The translations under genes and the position numbers were made by a program. From contig NW_027473344.1 of NCBI RefSeq assembly GCF_050947335.1, positions 992,001 to 1,056,000 on the forward strand: DNA of 64,000 bases, read 5' to 3'. Each line of letters starts with the position of its first letter. Within the stretch, counting starts at the first letter, position 1. This DNA is from Megachile rotundata. Taxonomy: Eukaryota > Arthropoda > Insecta > Hymenoptera > Megachilidae. The notes below the pieces were generated by a model that did not search any database, was not told the DNA's origin, and saw only the letters and a program-made list of their open reading frames with translations. Positions 48,867 to 63,930 of this stretch are shown in pieces.

Positions 48867-51066
48867 ATACAATGATAATCATACAATCACAATCATACAA
48901 TCACAATCATGCAATCACAATCATACAATCCCATTCATACAATCGCAATCTTACAATCACAATCATACAATCACAATCATACAATCACAACCATACAATC
49001 ACAAAAATACAATCATAATCATACAATCACAATCATACAATCGCAATCATACAATCACAATCATACTATCACAATCATACAATTACAATCATACAATCAC
49101 AATCATACATTCAAAGTCATGCAATCACAATCATATAATCACAATCATGCAATCACAATCGTACAATCACAATCGTACAATCACAATCGCACAATCACAA
49201 TCGCACAATCACAATCATACAATCACAGTCATACAATCACAATCATACAATCACAATCATACTATCACAATCATACAATCACAATCATACAATCACAATC
49301 ATACAATCAATATCATACAATCACAATCATACAATCACAATCATGCAATCACAATCATACAATCACAATCATACAATCACAATCATACAATCACAATCAT
49401 ACAATCACAATCATACAATCACTATCATACAATCACAATCATACAATCACAATCATACAATCACAATCATACAATCACAATCATACAATCACAATCATAC
49501 AATCACAATCATACAATCACAATCATACAATCGCAATCCTACAATTACAATCTCCAAAATACAATCTTCCAAATACAATCATACAATCACAATCATACAA
49601 TCATAATCATACAATCACAATCATACAATCACAATCATACAATCACAGTCATACAATCACAATCTTACAATCACAATCATACTATCACAATCATACAATC
49701 ACAATCATACAATCACAATCATACAATCACAATCATACAATCGCAATCATACAACTACAATCTCCCAAATACAATCTCCCAAATACAATCATACAATCAC
49801 AATCATACAATCACAATCATACAATCACAATCATTCTATCACAATCATACAATCACAATCATACAATCACAATCATACAATCACAATCATACAATCACAA
49901 TCATACAATCACAATCATCCAATCACAGTCATACAATCACAATCTTACAATCACAATCATACAATCACAATCATACAATCACAGTCATACAATCACAGTC
50001 ATACAATCACAATCATACTATCACAATCATACAATCACAATCATACAATCGCAATCATACAATCGCAATCACACAATCACAATCATACAATCACAATCAT
50101 ACAGTCACAAACATACAATCACAATCATACAATCACAATCATACAATCGCAATCATATAATTACAATCTCCAAAATACAATCTCCCAAATACAATCATAC
50201 AATCACAATCATACAATCACAATCATACAATCACAATCATACAATCACAATCGTACAATCACAATCGCACAATCACAATCATATAATCACAGTCATACAA
50301 TCACAATCATACAATCACAATCATACGATCGCAATCATACAATCACAATCATACCATCACAATCATACAATCACAATCATACAATCCGAATCATACAATC
50401 ACAATCATACAATCACAATCATACAATCACAATCGTACAATCACAGTCATACAATCACAATCTTACAATCACAATCATACTATCACAATCATACAATGAT
50501 AATCATACAATCACAATCATACAATCACAATCGTACAATCACAATCGTACAATCACAATCGCACAATCACAATCATATAATCACAGTCATACAATCACAA
50601 TCATACAATCACAATCATACGATCGCAATCATACAATCACAATCATACCATCACAATCATACAATCACAATCATACAATCATAATCATACAATTACAATC
50701 ATACATCACAATCATACAATCACAATCATACAATCGCAATCATACAACTACAATCTCCCAAATAAAATCTCCCAAATACAATCATACAATCACAATCATA
50801 CAATCACAAACATACAATCACAATCATACTATCACAATCATACAAACACAATCATACAATCACAATCATACAATCACAATCATACAATCACAATCATACA
50901 ACCACAATCAGACAATCACAATCATACAATCACAATCATACAATCACAGTCATATAATCACAGTCATACAATCACAATCATACTATCGCTATCATACAAT
51001 CACAATCATACAATCACAGTCATACAATCGCAATCATACAATCACAATCATACCATCACAATCATA
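48867..51066. repeat. Segmental copy D9, copy 2 (partner 43,800-46,030)
   Basis: Same series as 43,800-46,030 including AAATAAAATC and CATTCTATC. It reads CATATAATC near 49,133 where the partner reads CATACAATC. Its own start is a local duplication: CCCATTC series begin at 48,237 and 48,909, 672 bases (48 units) apart. Confidence 0.84.
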
Positions 51067-52526
51067 CAATCACAGTCATACAATCACAGTCATACAATCA
51101 CAATCATACAATCACAATCATACAGTCACAATCATACTATCGCAATCATACAATCACAATCATACAATCACAATCATACAATCACAATCATACAATCACA
51201 ATCATACTATCACAATCATACAATCACAATCATACAATCACAATCATACAATCAATATCATACAATCACAATCATACAATCACAATCATGCAATCACAAT
51301 CATACAATCACAATCATACTATCACAATCATACAATCACAATCATACAATCACAATCATACAATCACAATCATACATTCAAAGTCATGCAATCACAATCA
51401 TACAATCACAATCATGCAATCACAATCGTACAATCACAATCGTACAATCACAATCGCACAGTCACAATCGCACAATCACAGTCATACAATCACAGTCATA
51501 CAATCACAATCATACAATCACAATCATACTATCACAATCATACAATCACAATCATACAATCACAATCATACAATCAATATCATACAATCACAATCATACA
51601 ATCACAATCATGCAATCACAAACATACAATCGCATTCATATAATCGCAATCACACAATCACAATCATACAATCACAATCATACAGTCACAATCATACAAT
51701 CACAATCATACAATCACAATCATACAATCACAATCATACTATCACAATCATACAATCCGAATCATACAATCACAATCATACAATCACAATCATACAATCA
51801 CAATCATACAATCACAGTCATACAATCACAATCTTACAATCACAATCATACTATCACAATCATACAATGATAATCATACAATCACAATCATACAATCACA
51901 ATCGTACAATCACAATCGTACAATCACAATCGCACAATCACAATCATATAATCACAGTCATACAATCACAATCATACAATCACAATCATACGATCGCAAT
52001 CATACAATCACAATCATACCATCACAATCATACAATCACAATCATACAATCATAATCATACAATTACAATCATACATCACAATCATACAATCACAATCAT
52101 ACAATCGCAATCATACAACTACAATCTCCCAAATACAATCTCCCAAATACAATCATACAATCACAATCATACAATCACAAACATACAATCACAATCATAC
52201 TATCACAATCATACAAACACAATCATACAATCACAATCATACAATCACAATCATACAGTCACAATCATACAATCGCAATCATACAACTACAATCTCCCAA
52301 ATACAATCATACAATCACAATCATACAATCACAAACATACAATCACAATCATACTATCACAATCATACAAACACAATCATACAATCACAATCATACAATC
52401 ACAATCATACAATCACAATCATACAACCACAATCAAACAATCACAATCATACAATCACAATCATACAATCACAGTCATATAATCACAGTCATACAATCAC
52501 AATCATACTATCGCTATCATACAATC

Positions 52527-55500
52527 ACAATCATACAATCAATATCATACAATCACAATCATACAATCACAATCATGCAATCACAATCATACAATCACAA
52601 TCATACTATCACAATCATACAATCACAATCATACAATCACAATCATACAATCACAATCATACATTCAAAGTCATGCAATCACAATCATACAATCACAATC
52701 ATGCAATCACAATCGTACAATCACAATCGTACAATCACAATCGCACAGTCACAATCGCACAATCACAGTCATACAATCACAGTCATACAATCGCAATCAT
52801 ACAATCACAATCATACCATCACAATCATACAATCACAGTCATACAATCACAGTCATACAATCACAATCATACAATCACAATCATACAGTCACAATCATAC
52901 TATCGCAATCATACAATCACAATCATACAATCACAATCATACAATCACAATCATACAATCACAATCATACAATCACAATCATACTATCACAATCATACAA
53001 TCACAATCATACAATCACAATCATACAATCAATATCATACAATCACAATCATACAATCACAATCATGCAATCACAATCATACAATCACAATCATACTATC
53101 ACAATCATACAATCACAATCATACAATCACAATCATACAATCACAATCATACAATCACAATCATACATTCAAAGTCATGCAATCACAATCATACAATCAC
53201 AATCATGCAATCACAATCGTACAATCACAATCGTACAATCACAATCGCACAGTCACAATCGCACAATCACAGTCATACAATCACAGTCATACAATCGAAA
53301 TCATACAATCACAATCATACTATCACAATCATACAATCACAATCATACAATCACAATCATACAATCAATATCATACAATCACAATCATACAATCACAATC
53401 ATGCAATCACAATCATACAATCGCATTCATACAATCGCAATCATACAATCACAATCATACAATCACAATCATACAATCACAATCGTACTATCACAATCAT
53501 ACAATCACAATCATACAATCGCAATCCTACAATTACAATCTCCAAAATACAATCTTCCAAATACAATCATACAATCACAATCATACAATCATAATCATAC
53601 AATCACAATCATACAATCACAATCATACAATCACAGTCATACAATCACAATCTTACAATCACAATCATACTATCACAATCATACAATCACAATCATACAA
53701 TCACAATCATACATTCAAAGTCATGCAATCACAATCATACAATGACAATCATACAATCACAATCATACAATCACAATCATACAATCACAATCATACAATC
53801 ACAATCATACAATCACAAAAATACAATCATAATCATACAATCACAATCATACAATCGCAATCATACAATCACAATCATACAATCATAATCATAGAATCAC
53901 AATCATACGATCGCAATCATACAATCACAATCATACCATCACAATCATATAGTCACAATCATACAATCATAATCATACAATTATAATCATACATCACAAT
54001 CATACAATCACAATCGTACAATCGCAATCATACAACTACAATCTCCCAAATACAATCTCCCAAATACAATCATACAATAACAATCATACAATCACAATCA
54101 TACAATCACAATCATACTATCACAATCATACTATCACAATCATACAATCACAATCATACAATCACAATCATACAATCACAATCATACAATCACTGTCATA
54201 CAATCACAATCTTACAATCACAATCATACTATCACAATCATACAATGATAATCATACAATCACAATCATACAATCACAATCGTACAATCACAATCGTACA
54301 ATCACAATCGCACAATCACAATCATATAATCACAGTCATACAATCACAATCATACAATCACAATCATACGATCGCAATCATACAATCACAATCATACCAT
54401 CACAATCATACAATCACAATCATACAATCATAATCATACAATTACAATCATACATCACAATCATACAATCACAATCATACAATCGCAATCATACAACTAC
54501 AATCTGCCAAATACAATCTCCCAAATACAATCATACAATCACAATCATACAATCACAAACATACAATCACAATCATACTATCACAATCATACAAACACAA
54601 TCATACAATCACAATCATACAATCACAATCATACAATCACAATCATACAACCACAATCAGACAATCACAATCATACAATCACAGTCATACAATCACAGTC
54701 ATATAATCACAGTCATACAATCACAATCATACTATCACTATCATACAATCACAATCATACAATCACAGTCATACAATCGCAATCATACAATCACAATCAT
54801 ACCATCACAATCATACAATCACAGTCATACAATCACAGTCATACAATCACAATCATACAATCACAATCATACAGTCACAATCATACTATCGCAATCATAC
54901 AATCACAATCATACAATCACAATCATACAATCACAATCATACAATCACAATCATACAATCACAATCATACTATCACAATCATACAATCACAATCATACAA
55001 TCACAATCATACAATCACAATCATACAATCAATATCATACAATCACAATCATACAATCACAATCATGCAATCACAATCATACAATCACAATCATACTACC
55101 ACAATCATACAATCACAATCATACAATCACAATCATACATTCAAAGTCATGCAATCACAATCATACAATCACAATCATGCAAACACAATCGTACAATCAC
55201 AATCGTACAATCACAATCGTACAATCACAATCGCACAATCACAATCGCACAATCACAGTCATACAATCACAGTCATACAATCACAATCATACAATCACAA
55301 TCATACTATCACAATCATACAATGACAATCATACATTCACAATCATACAATCAATATCATACAATCACAATCATACAATCACAATCATGCAATCACAATC
55401 ATACAATCGCATTCATACAATCGCAATCATACAATCACAATCATACAATCACAATCGTACAATCACAATCATACAATCACAATCATACAATCACAATCAT

Positions 55501-56510
55501 ACAATCACAATCATACTATCACAATCATACAATCACAATCATACATTCACAATCATACAATCACAAACATGCAATCACAGTCATACAATCACAATCTTAC
55601 AATCACAATCATACAATCACAGTCATACAATCACAGTCATACAATCACAGTCATACAATCACAATCATACTATCACAATCATACAGTCACAATCATACAA
55701 TCACAATCATACAATCACAATCATACTATCGCAATCATACAATCGCAATCATACCATCACAATCATACAGTCACAACCATACAATCATAATCATACAATC
55801 ACAATCATACAATCATAATCATACAATCACAATCATACAATCGCAATCATACAATCACAATCATACAATCACAATCATACTATCGCAATCATACAATCAC
55901 AATCATACAATCACACTCATACAATCACAATCATACAATCACAATCATACAATCACAATCATACAATCATAATCATACAATCACAATCATCCAATCACAA
56001 TCATACAATCACAATCATACAATCAATATCATACAATCACAATCATACAATCACAATCATGCAATCACTCTCATACAATCACAATCATACTATCACAATC
56101 ATACAATCACAATCATACAATCACAATCATACAATCACAATCATACAATCACAATCATACATTCAAAGTCATGCAATCACAATCATACAATCACAATCAT
56201 GCAATCACAATCGTACAATCACAATCGTACAATCATAATCGCACAATCACAATCGCACAATCACAGTCATACAATCACAGTCATACAATCACAATCATAC
56301 AATCACAATCATGCAATCACTCTCATACAATCACAATCATACTATCACAATCATACAATCACAATCATACAATCACAATCATACAATCACAATCATACAA
56401 TCACAATCATACATTCAAAGTCATGCAATCACAATCATACAATCACAATCATACAATCACAATCATACAATCACAATCATACAATCACAATCATACTATC
56501 ACAATCATAC
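52527..56510. repeat. Segmental copy D10, copy 1 (partner about 59,200-62,910)
   Basis: Series of landmarks: ATGCAATC at 52,575 and 59,248 (offset 6,673), 53,723 and 60,326 (6,603), ATGATAATC at 54,245 and 60,848 (6,603), ATGCAATC at 55,065 and 61,668 (6,603), CACTCTC units at 56,059 and 62,634 (6,575), and CGTAC group at 56,199 and 62,746 (6,547). Steps of 70, 28 and 28 bases are 5, 2 and 2 units. Shared rarities include CATATAGTC, AATAACAATC, CTGCCAAATAC and CATGCAAACAC. Confidence 0.84.
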
Positions 56511-56579
56511 AATCCGAATCATACAATCCGAATCATACAATCACAATCATACAATCACAATCATACAATCACAATCATA

Positions 56580-57660
56580 CAATCACAGTCATACAATCAC
56601 AATCTTACAATCACAATCATACTATCACAATCATACAATGATAATCATACAATCACAATCATACAATCACAATCGTACAATCACAATCGTACAATCACAA
56701 CCGCACAATCACAATCATATAATCACAGTCATACAATCACAATCATACAATCACAATCATACGATCGCAATCATACAATCACAATCATACCATCACAATC
56801 ATACAATCACAATCATACAATCATAATCATACAATTACAATCATACATCACAATCATACAATCACAATCATACAATCGCTATCATACAACTACAATCTCC
56901 CAAATACAATCTCCCAAATACAATCATACAATCACAATCATACAATCACAAACATACAATCACAATCATACTATCACAATGATACAAACACAATCATACA
57001 ATCACAATCATACAATCACAATCATACAATCACAGTCATACAATCACAATCTTACAATCACAATCATACAATCACAATCATACAATCACAGTCATACAAT
57101 CACAGTCATACAATCACAATCATACTATCACAATCATACAATCACAATCATACAATCGCAATCATACAATCGCAATCACACAATCACAATCATACAATCA
57201 CAATCATACAGTCACAATCATACTATCGCAATCATACAATCACAATCATACAATCACAATCATACAATCACAATCATACAATCACAATCATACAATCACA
57301 ATCATACTATCACAATCATACAATCACAATCATACAATCACAATCATACAATCAATATCATACAATCACAATCATGCAATCACAATCATGCAATCACAAT
57401 CATACAATCACAATCATACTATCACAATCATACAATCACAATCATACAATCACAATCATACAATCACAATCATACATTCAAAGTCATGCAATCACAATCA
57501 TACAATCACAATCATGCAATCACAATCGTACAATCACAATCGTACAATCACAATCGCACAGTCACAATCGCACAATCACAGTCATACAATCACAGTCATA
57601 CAATCGCAATCATACAATCACAATCATACCATCACAATCATACAATCACAGTCATACAAT
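56580..57660. repeat. Segmental copy D11, copy 1 (partner 58,552-59,520)
   Basis: ATGATAATC at 56,638 and 58,610 and AAACATAC at 56,950 and 58,922 are 1,972 bases apart. ATGCAATC at 57,388 and 59,248 are 1,860 apart. The difference, 112 bases, is exactly 8 units, missing from the partner between the CATACTATCGC unit and the double CATGC unit. Copy 1 has one odd base, ATGATACAAAC near 56,979. Confidence 0.82.
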
Positions 57661-57779
57661 CACAGTCATACAATCACAATCATACAATCACAATCATACA
57701 GTCACAATCATACTACCGCAATCATACAATCACAATCATACAATCACAATCATACAATCACAATCATACAATCACAATC

Positions 57780-58510
57780 ATACAATCACAATCACCCAAA
57801 TACAATCTCCCTAATACAATCATACAATCACAATCATACAATCACAATCATACAATCACAATCATACAATCACAATCATACAATCACAATCATACAATCA
57901 CATCCATACTTTCACAATCATACAATCACAATCATACAATCACAATCATACAATCACAGTCATACAATCACAATCATACAATCACAATCAAACAGTCACA
58001 ATCATACAATTACAATCACACAATCACAATCATACTTTCACAATCATAGAATCACAATCATACAATCACAATCATACAATCACAATCATACAATCACAGT
58101 CATACAATGACAATCATGCAATCACAATCATACAATCATAATCATACAATTACAATCATACATCACAATCATACAATCACAATCATACAATCGCAATCAT
58201 ACAATTACAATCTCCCAAATACAATCTCCCAAATACAATCGTACAATCAAAATCATACAATCACAATCATACAATCACAATCATACAATCACAATCATAC
58301 AATCACAATCATACAATCACCGTCATACAATCACAATCATACAATCACAATCATACAATCACAATCATACAATCACAATCATACAATCACAATCATACTA
58401 TCACAATCATACAATCACAATCATACAATCACAATCATACAAACACAATCATACAGTCACAATCATACAATCACAATCATACAATCACAATCATTCTACC
58501 GCAATCATAG
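57780..58510. repeat. Satellite island with unusual unit variants
   Basis: Between two copies of block D11 lies about 730 bases with variants I did not find elsewhere: CCCTAATAC in a TCCC-type unit (about 57,810), CATCCATACTTTCAC (about 57,902), CATACTTTCAC (about 58,031), CATAGAATC beside it, and CATTCTACCGC (about 58,492). It also contains a TCCC pair (about 58,211) after CAATTAC, an arrangement typical of the alpha domains. It is still 14-base satellite throughout. Confidence 0.7.
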
Positions 58511-58551
58511 AATCACAATCATACATTCAAAGTCATGCAATCACAATCATA

Positions 58552-59520
58552 CAATCACAGTCATACAATCACAATCTTACAATCACAATCATACTATCAC
58601 AATCATACAATGATAATCATACAATCACAATCATACAATCACAATCGTACAATCACAATCGTACAATCACAATCGCACAATCACAATCATATAATCACAG
58701 TCATACAATCACAATCATACAATCACAATCATACGATCGCAATCATACAATCACAATCATACCATCACAATCATACAATCACAATCATACAATCATAATC
58801 ATACAATTACAATCATACATCACAATCATACAATCACAATCATACAATCGCTATCATACAACTACAATCTCCCAAATACAATCTCCCAAATACAATCATA
58901 CAATCACAATCATACAATCACAAACATACAATCACAATCATACTATCACAATCATACAAACACAATCATACAATCACAATCATACAATCACAATCATACA
59001 ATCACAGTCATACAATCACAATCTTACAATCACAATCATACAATCACAATCATACAATCACAGTCATACAATCACAGTCATACAATCACAATCATACTAT
59101 CACAATCATACAATCACAATCATACAATCGCAATCATACAATCGCAATCACACAATCACAATCATACAATCACAATCATACAGTCACAATCATACTATCG
59201 CAATCATACAATCACAATCATACAATCACAATCATGCAATCACAATCATGCAATCACAATCATACAATCACAATCATACTATCACAATCATACAATCACA
59301 ATCATACAATCACAATCATACAATCACAATCATACATTCAAAGTCATGCAATCACAATCATACAATCACAATCATGCAATCACAATCGTACAATCACAAT
59401 CGTACAATCACAATCGCACAGTCACAATCGCACAATCACAGTCATACAATCACAGTCATACAATCGCAATCATACAATCACAATCATACCATCACAATCA
59501 TACAATCACAGTCATACAAT
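58552..59520. repeat. Segmental copy D11, copy 2 (partner 56,580-57,660)
   Basis: Same series as 56,580-57,660 less 8 units. It overlaps the beginning of block D10 copy 2, so D10 copy 2 appears to have been joined to, or to have arisen next to, a D11 copy. The shared CGCTATC-CAACTAC-TCCC group (about 56,877 and 58,849) supports the pairing. Confidence 0.8.
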
Positions 59521-62500
59521 CACAGTCATACAATCACAATCATACAATCACAATCATACAATCACAATCATACAATCACAATCATACAATCACAATCATA
59601 CTATCACAATCATACAATCACAATCATACAATCACAATCATACAATCAATATCATACAATCACAATCATACAATCACAATCATGCAATCACAATCATACA
59701 ATCACAATCATACTATCACAATCATACAATCACAATCATACAATCACAATCATACAATCACAATCATACAATCACAATCATACATTCAAAGTCATGCAAT
59801 CACAATCATACAATCACAATCATGCAATCACAATCGTACAATCACAATCGTACAATCACAATCGCACAGTCACAATCGCACAATCACAGTCATACAATCA
59901 CAGTCATACAATCGAAATCATACAATCACAATCATACTATCACAATCATACAATCACAATCATACAATCACAATCATACAATCAATATCATACAATCACA
60001 ATCATACAATCACAATCATGCAATCACAATCATACAATCGCATTCATACAATCGCAATCATACAATCACAATCATACAATCACAATCATACAATCACAAT
60101 CGTACTATCACAATCATACAATCACAATCATACAATCGCAATCCTACAATTACAATCTCCAAAATACAATCTTCCAAATACAATCATACAATCACAATCA
60201 TACAATCATAATCATACAATCACAATCATACAATCACAATCATACAATCACAGTCATACAATCACAATCTTACAATCACAATCATACTATCACAATCATA
60301 CAATCACAATCATACATTCAAAGTCATGCAATCACAATCATACAATGACAATCATACAATCACAATCATACAATCACAATCATACAATCACAATCATACA
60401 ATCACAATCATACAATCACAAAAATACAATCATAATCATACAATCACAATCATACAATCGCAATCATACAATCACAATCATACAATCATAATCATAGAAT
60501 CACAATCATACGATCGCAATCATACAATCACAATCATACCATCACAATCATATAGTCACAATCATACAATCATAATCATACAATTATAATCATACATCAC
60601 AATCATACAATCACAATCGTACAATCGCAATCATACAACTACAATCTCCCAAATACAATCTCCCAAATACAATCATACAATAACAATCATACAATCACAA
60701 TCATACAATCACAATCATACTATCACAATCATACTATCACAATCATACAATCACAATCATACAATCACAATCATACAATCACAATCATACAATCACTGTC
60801 ATACAATCACAATCTTACAATCACAATCATACTATCACAATCATACAATGATAATCATACAATCACAATCATACAATCACAATCGTACAATCACAATCGT
60901 ACAATCACAATCGCACAATTACAATCATATAATCACAGTCATACAATCACAATCATACAATCACAATCATACGATCGCAATCATACAATCACAATCATAC
61001 CATCACAATCATACAATCACAATCATACAATCATAATCATACAATTACAATCATACATCACAATCATACAATCACAATCATACAATCGCAATCATACAAC
61101 TACAATCTGCCAAATACAATCTCCCAAATACAATCATACAATCACAATCATACAATCACAAACATACAATCACAATCATACTATCACAATCATACAAACA
61201 CAATCATACAATCACAATCATACAATCACAATCATACAATCACAATCATACAACCACAATCAGACAATCACAATCATACAATCACAGTCATACAATCACA
61301 GTCATATAATCACAGTCATACAATCACAATCATACTATCACTATCATACAATCACAATCATACAATCACAGTCATACAATCGCAATCATACAATCACAAT
61401 CATACCATCACAATCATACAATCACAGTCATACAATCACAGTCATACAATCACAATCATACAATCACAATCATACAGTCACAATCATACTATCGCAATCA
61501 TACAATCACAATCATACAATCACAATCATACAATCACAATCATACAATCACAATCATACAATCACAATCATACTATCACAATCATACAATCACAATCATA
61601 CAATCACAATCATACAATCACAATCATACAATCAATATCATACAATCACAATCATACAATCACAATCATGCAATCACAATCATACAATCACAATCATACT
61701 ACCACAATCATACAATCACAATCATACAATCACAATCATACATTCAAAGTCATGCAATCACAATCATACAATCACAATCATGCAAACACAATCGTACAAT
61801 CACAATCGTACAATCACAATCGCACAATCACAATCGCACAATCACAGTCATACAATCACAGTCATACAATCACAATCATACAATCACAATCATACTATCA
61901 CAATCATACAATGACAATCATACAATCACAATCATACAATCAATATCATACAATCACAATCATACAATCACAATCATGCAATCACAATCATACAATCGCA
62001 TTCATACAATCGCAATCACACAATCACAATCATACAATCACAATCGTACAATCACAATCATACAATCACAATCATACAATCACAATCATACTATCACAAT
62101 CATACAATCACAATCATACATTCACAATCATACAATCACAAACATGCAATCACAGTCATACAATCACAATCTTACAATCACAATCATACAATCACAGTCA
62201 TACAATCACAGTCATACAATCACAGTCATACAATCACAATCATACTATCACAATCATACAGTCACAATCATACAATCACAATCATACAATCACAATCATA
62301 CTATCGCAATCATACAATCGCAATCATACCATCACAATCATACAGTCACAACCATACAATCATAATCATACAATCACAATCATACAATCATAATCATTCA
62401 ATCACAATCATACAATCGCAATCATACAATCACAATCATACAATCACAATCATACTATCGCAATCATACAATCACAATCATACAATCACACTCATACAAT

Positions 62501-62910
62501 CACAATCATACAATCACAATCATACAATCACAATCATACAATCATAATCATACAATCACAATCATCCAATCACAATCATACAATCACAATCATACAATCA
62601 ATATCATACAATCACAATCATACAATCACAATCATGCAATCACTCTCATACAATCACAATCATACTATCACAATCATACAATCACAATCATACAATCACA
62701 ATCATACATTCAAAGTCATGCAATCACAATCATACAATCACAATCATGCAATCACAATCGTACAATCACAATCGTACAATCATAATCGCACAATCACAAT
62801 CGCACAATCACAGTCATACAATCACAGTCATACAATCACAATCATACAATCACAATCATACAATCACAATCATACAATCACAATCATACTATCACAATCA
62901 TACAATCCGA
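59200..62910. repeat. Segmental copy D10, copy 2 (partner about 52,527-56,510)
   Basis: Same series as 52,527-56,510. It lacks the CATACAGTC-CATACTATCGC pair found near 52,885 in the partner. It differs by single bases, for example CGCACAATTAC (about 60,912) for CGCACAATCAC and TCATTCAATC (about 62,396) for TCATACAATC. Past 62,910 it lacks the ATGATAATC unit of the partner region. Confidence 0.83.
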
Positions 62911-63784
62911 ATCATACAATCACAATCATACAATCACAATCATACAATCACAATCGTACAATCACAATCGTACAATCACAATCGCACAATCACAATCATA
63001 TAATCACAGTCATACAATCACAATCATACAATCACAATCATACGATCCCAATCATACAATCACAATCATACCATCACAATCATACAATCACAATCATACA
63101 ATCATAATCATACAATTACAATCATACATCACAATCATACAGTCACAATCATACAATCGCAATCATACAACTACAATCTCCCAAATACAATCTCCCAAAT
63201 ACAATCATACAATCACAATCATACAATCACAAACATACAATCACAATCATACTATCACAATCATACAAACACAATCATACAATCACAATCATACAATCAC
63301 AATCATACAATCACAATCATACAACCACAATCAGACAATCACAATCATACAATCACAATCATACAATCACAGTCATATAATCACAGTCATACAATCACAA
63401 TCATACTATCGCTATCATACAATCACAATCATACAATCACAGTCATACAATCGCAATCATACAATCACAATCATACCATCACAATCATACAATCACAGTC
63501 ATACAATCACAGTCATACAATCAAAATCATACAATCACAATCATACAGTCACAATCATACTATCGCAATCATACAATCACAATCATACAATCACAATCAT
63601 ACAATCACAATCATACAATCACAATCATACTATCACAATCATACAATCACAATCATACAATCACAATCATACAATCAATATCATACAATCACAATCATAC
63701 AATCACAATCATGCAATCACAATCATACAATCACAATCATACTATCACAATCATACAATCACAATCATACAATCACAATCATAC

Positions 63785-63930
63785 AATCACAATCATACAT
63801 TCAAAGTCATGCAATCACAATCATACAATCACAATCATGCAATCACAATCGTACAATCACAATCGTACAATCACAATCGCACAGTCACAATCGCACAATC
63901 ACAGTCATACAATCACAGTCATACAATCGC
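63785..63930. repeat. Beta anchor module (example)
   Basis: A fixed run of variant units marks the beta domain: CATTCAAAGTCATGC, then CATGC, two CGTAC units, two CGCAC units and two CAGTC units, each one unit apart. Usually an AATCAATATC unit and a CATGC unit precede it by 50-150 bases. Other examples start near 13,930, 16,114, 25,072, 27,255, 33,492, 36,165, 37,087, 38,333, 44,043, 46,631, 49,110, 51,375, 53,167, 55,138, 59,335, 61,740 and 62,709. In this copy the first CGCAC is followed by CAGTCAC. Confidence 0.82.

Noticed and set aside
803..63211. G-quadruplex from paired TCCC units (GGG on the - strand)
   Set aside because: Even the triple group has only three GGG runs, and four are needed for a standard intramolecular quadruplex.
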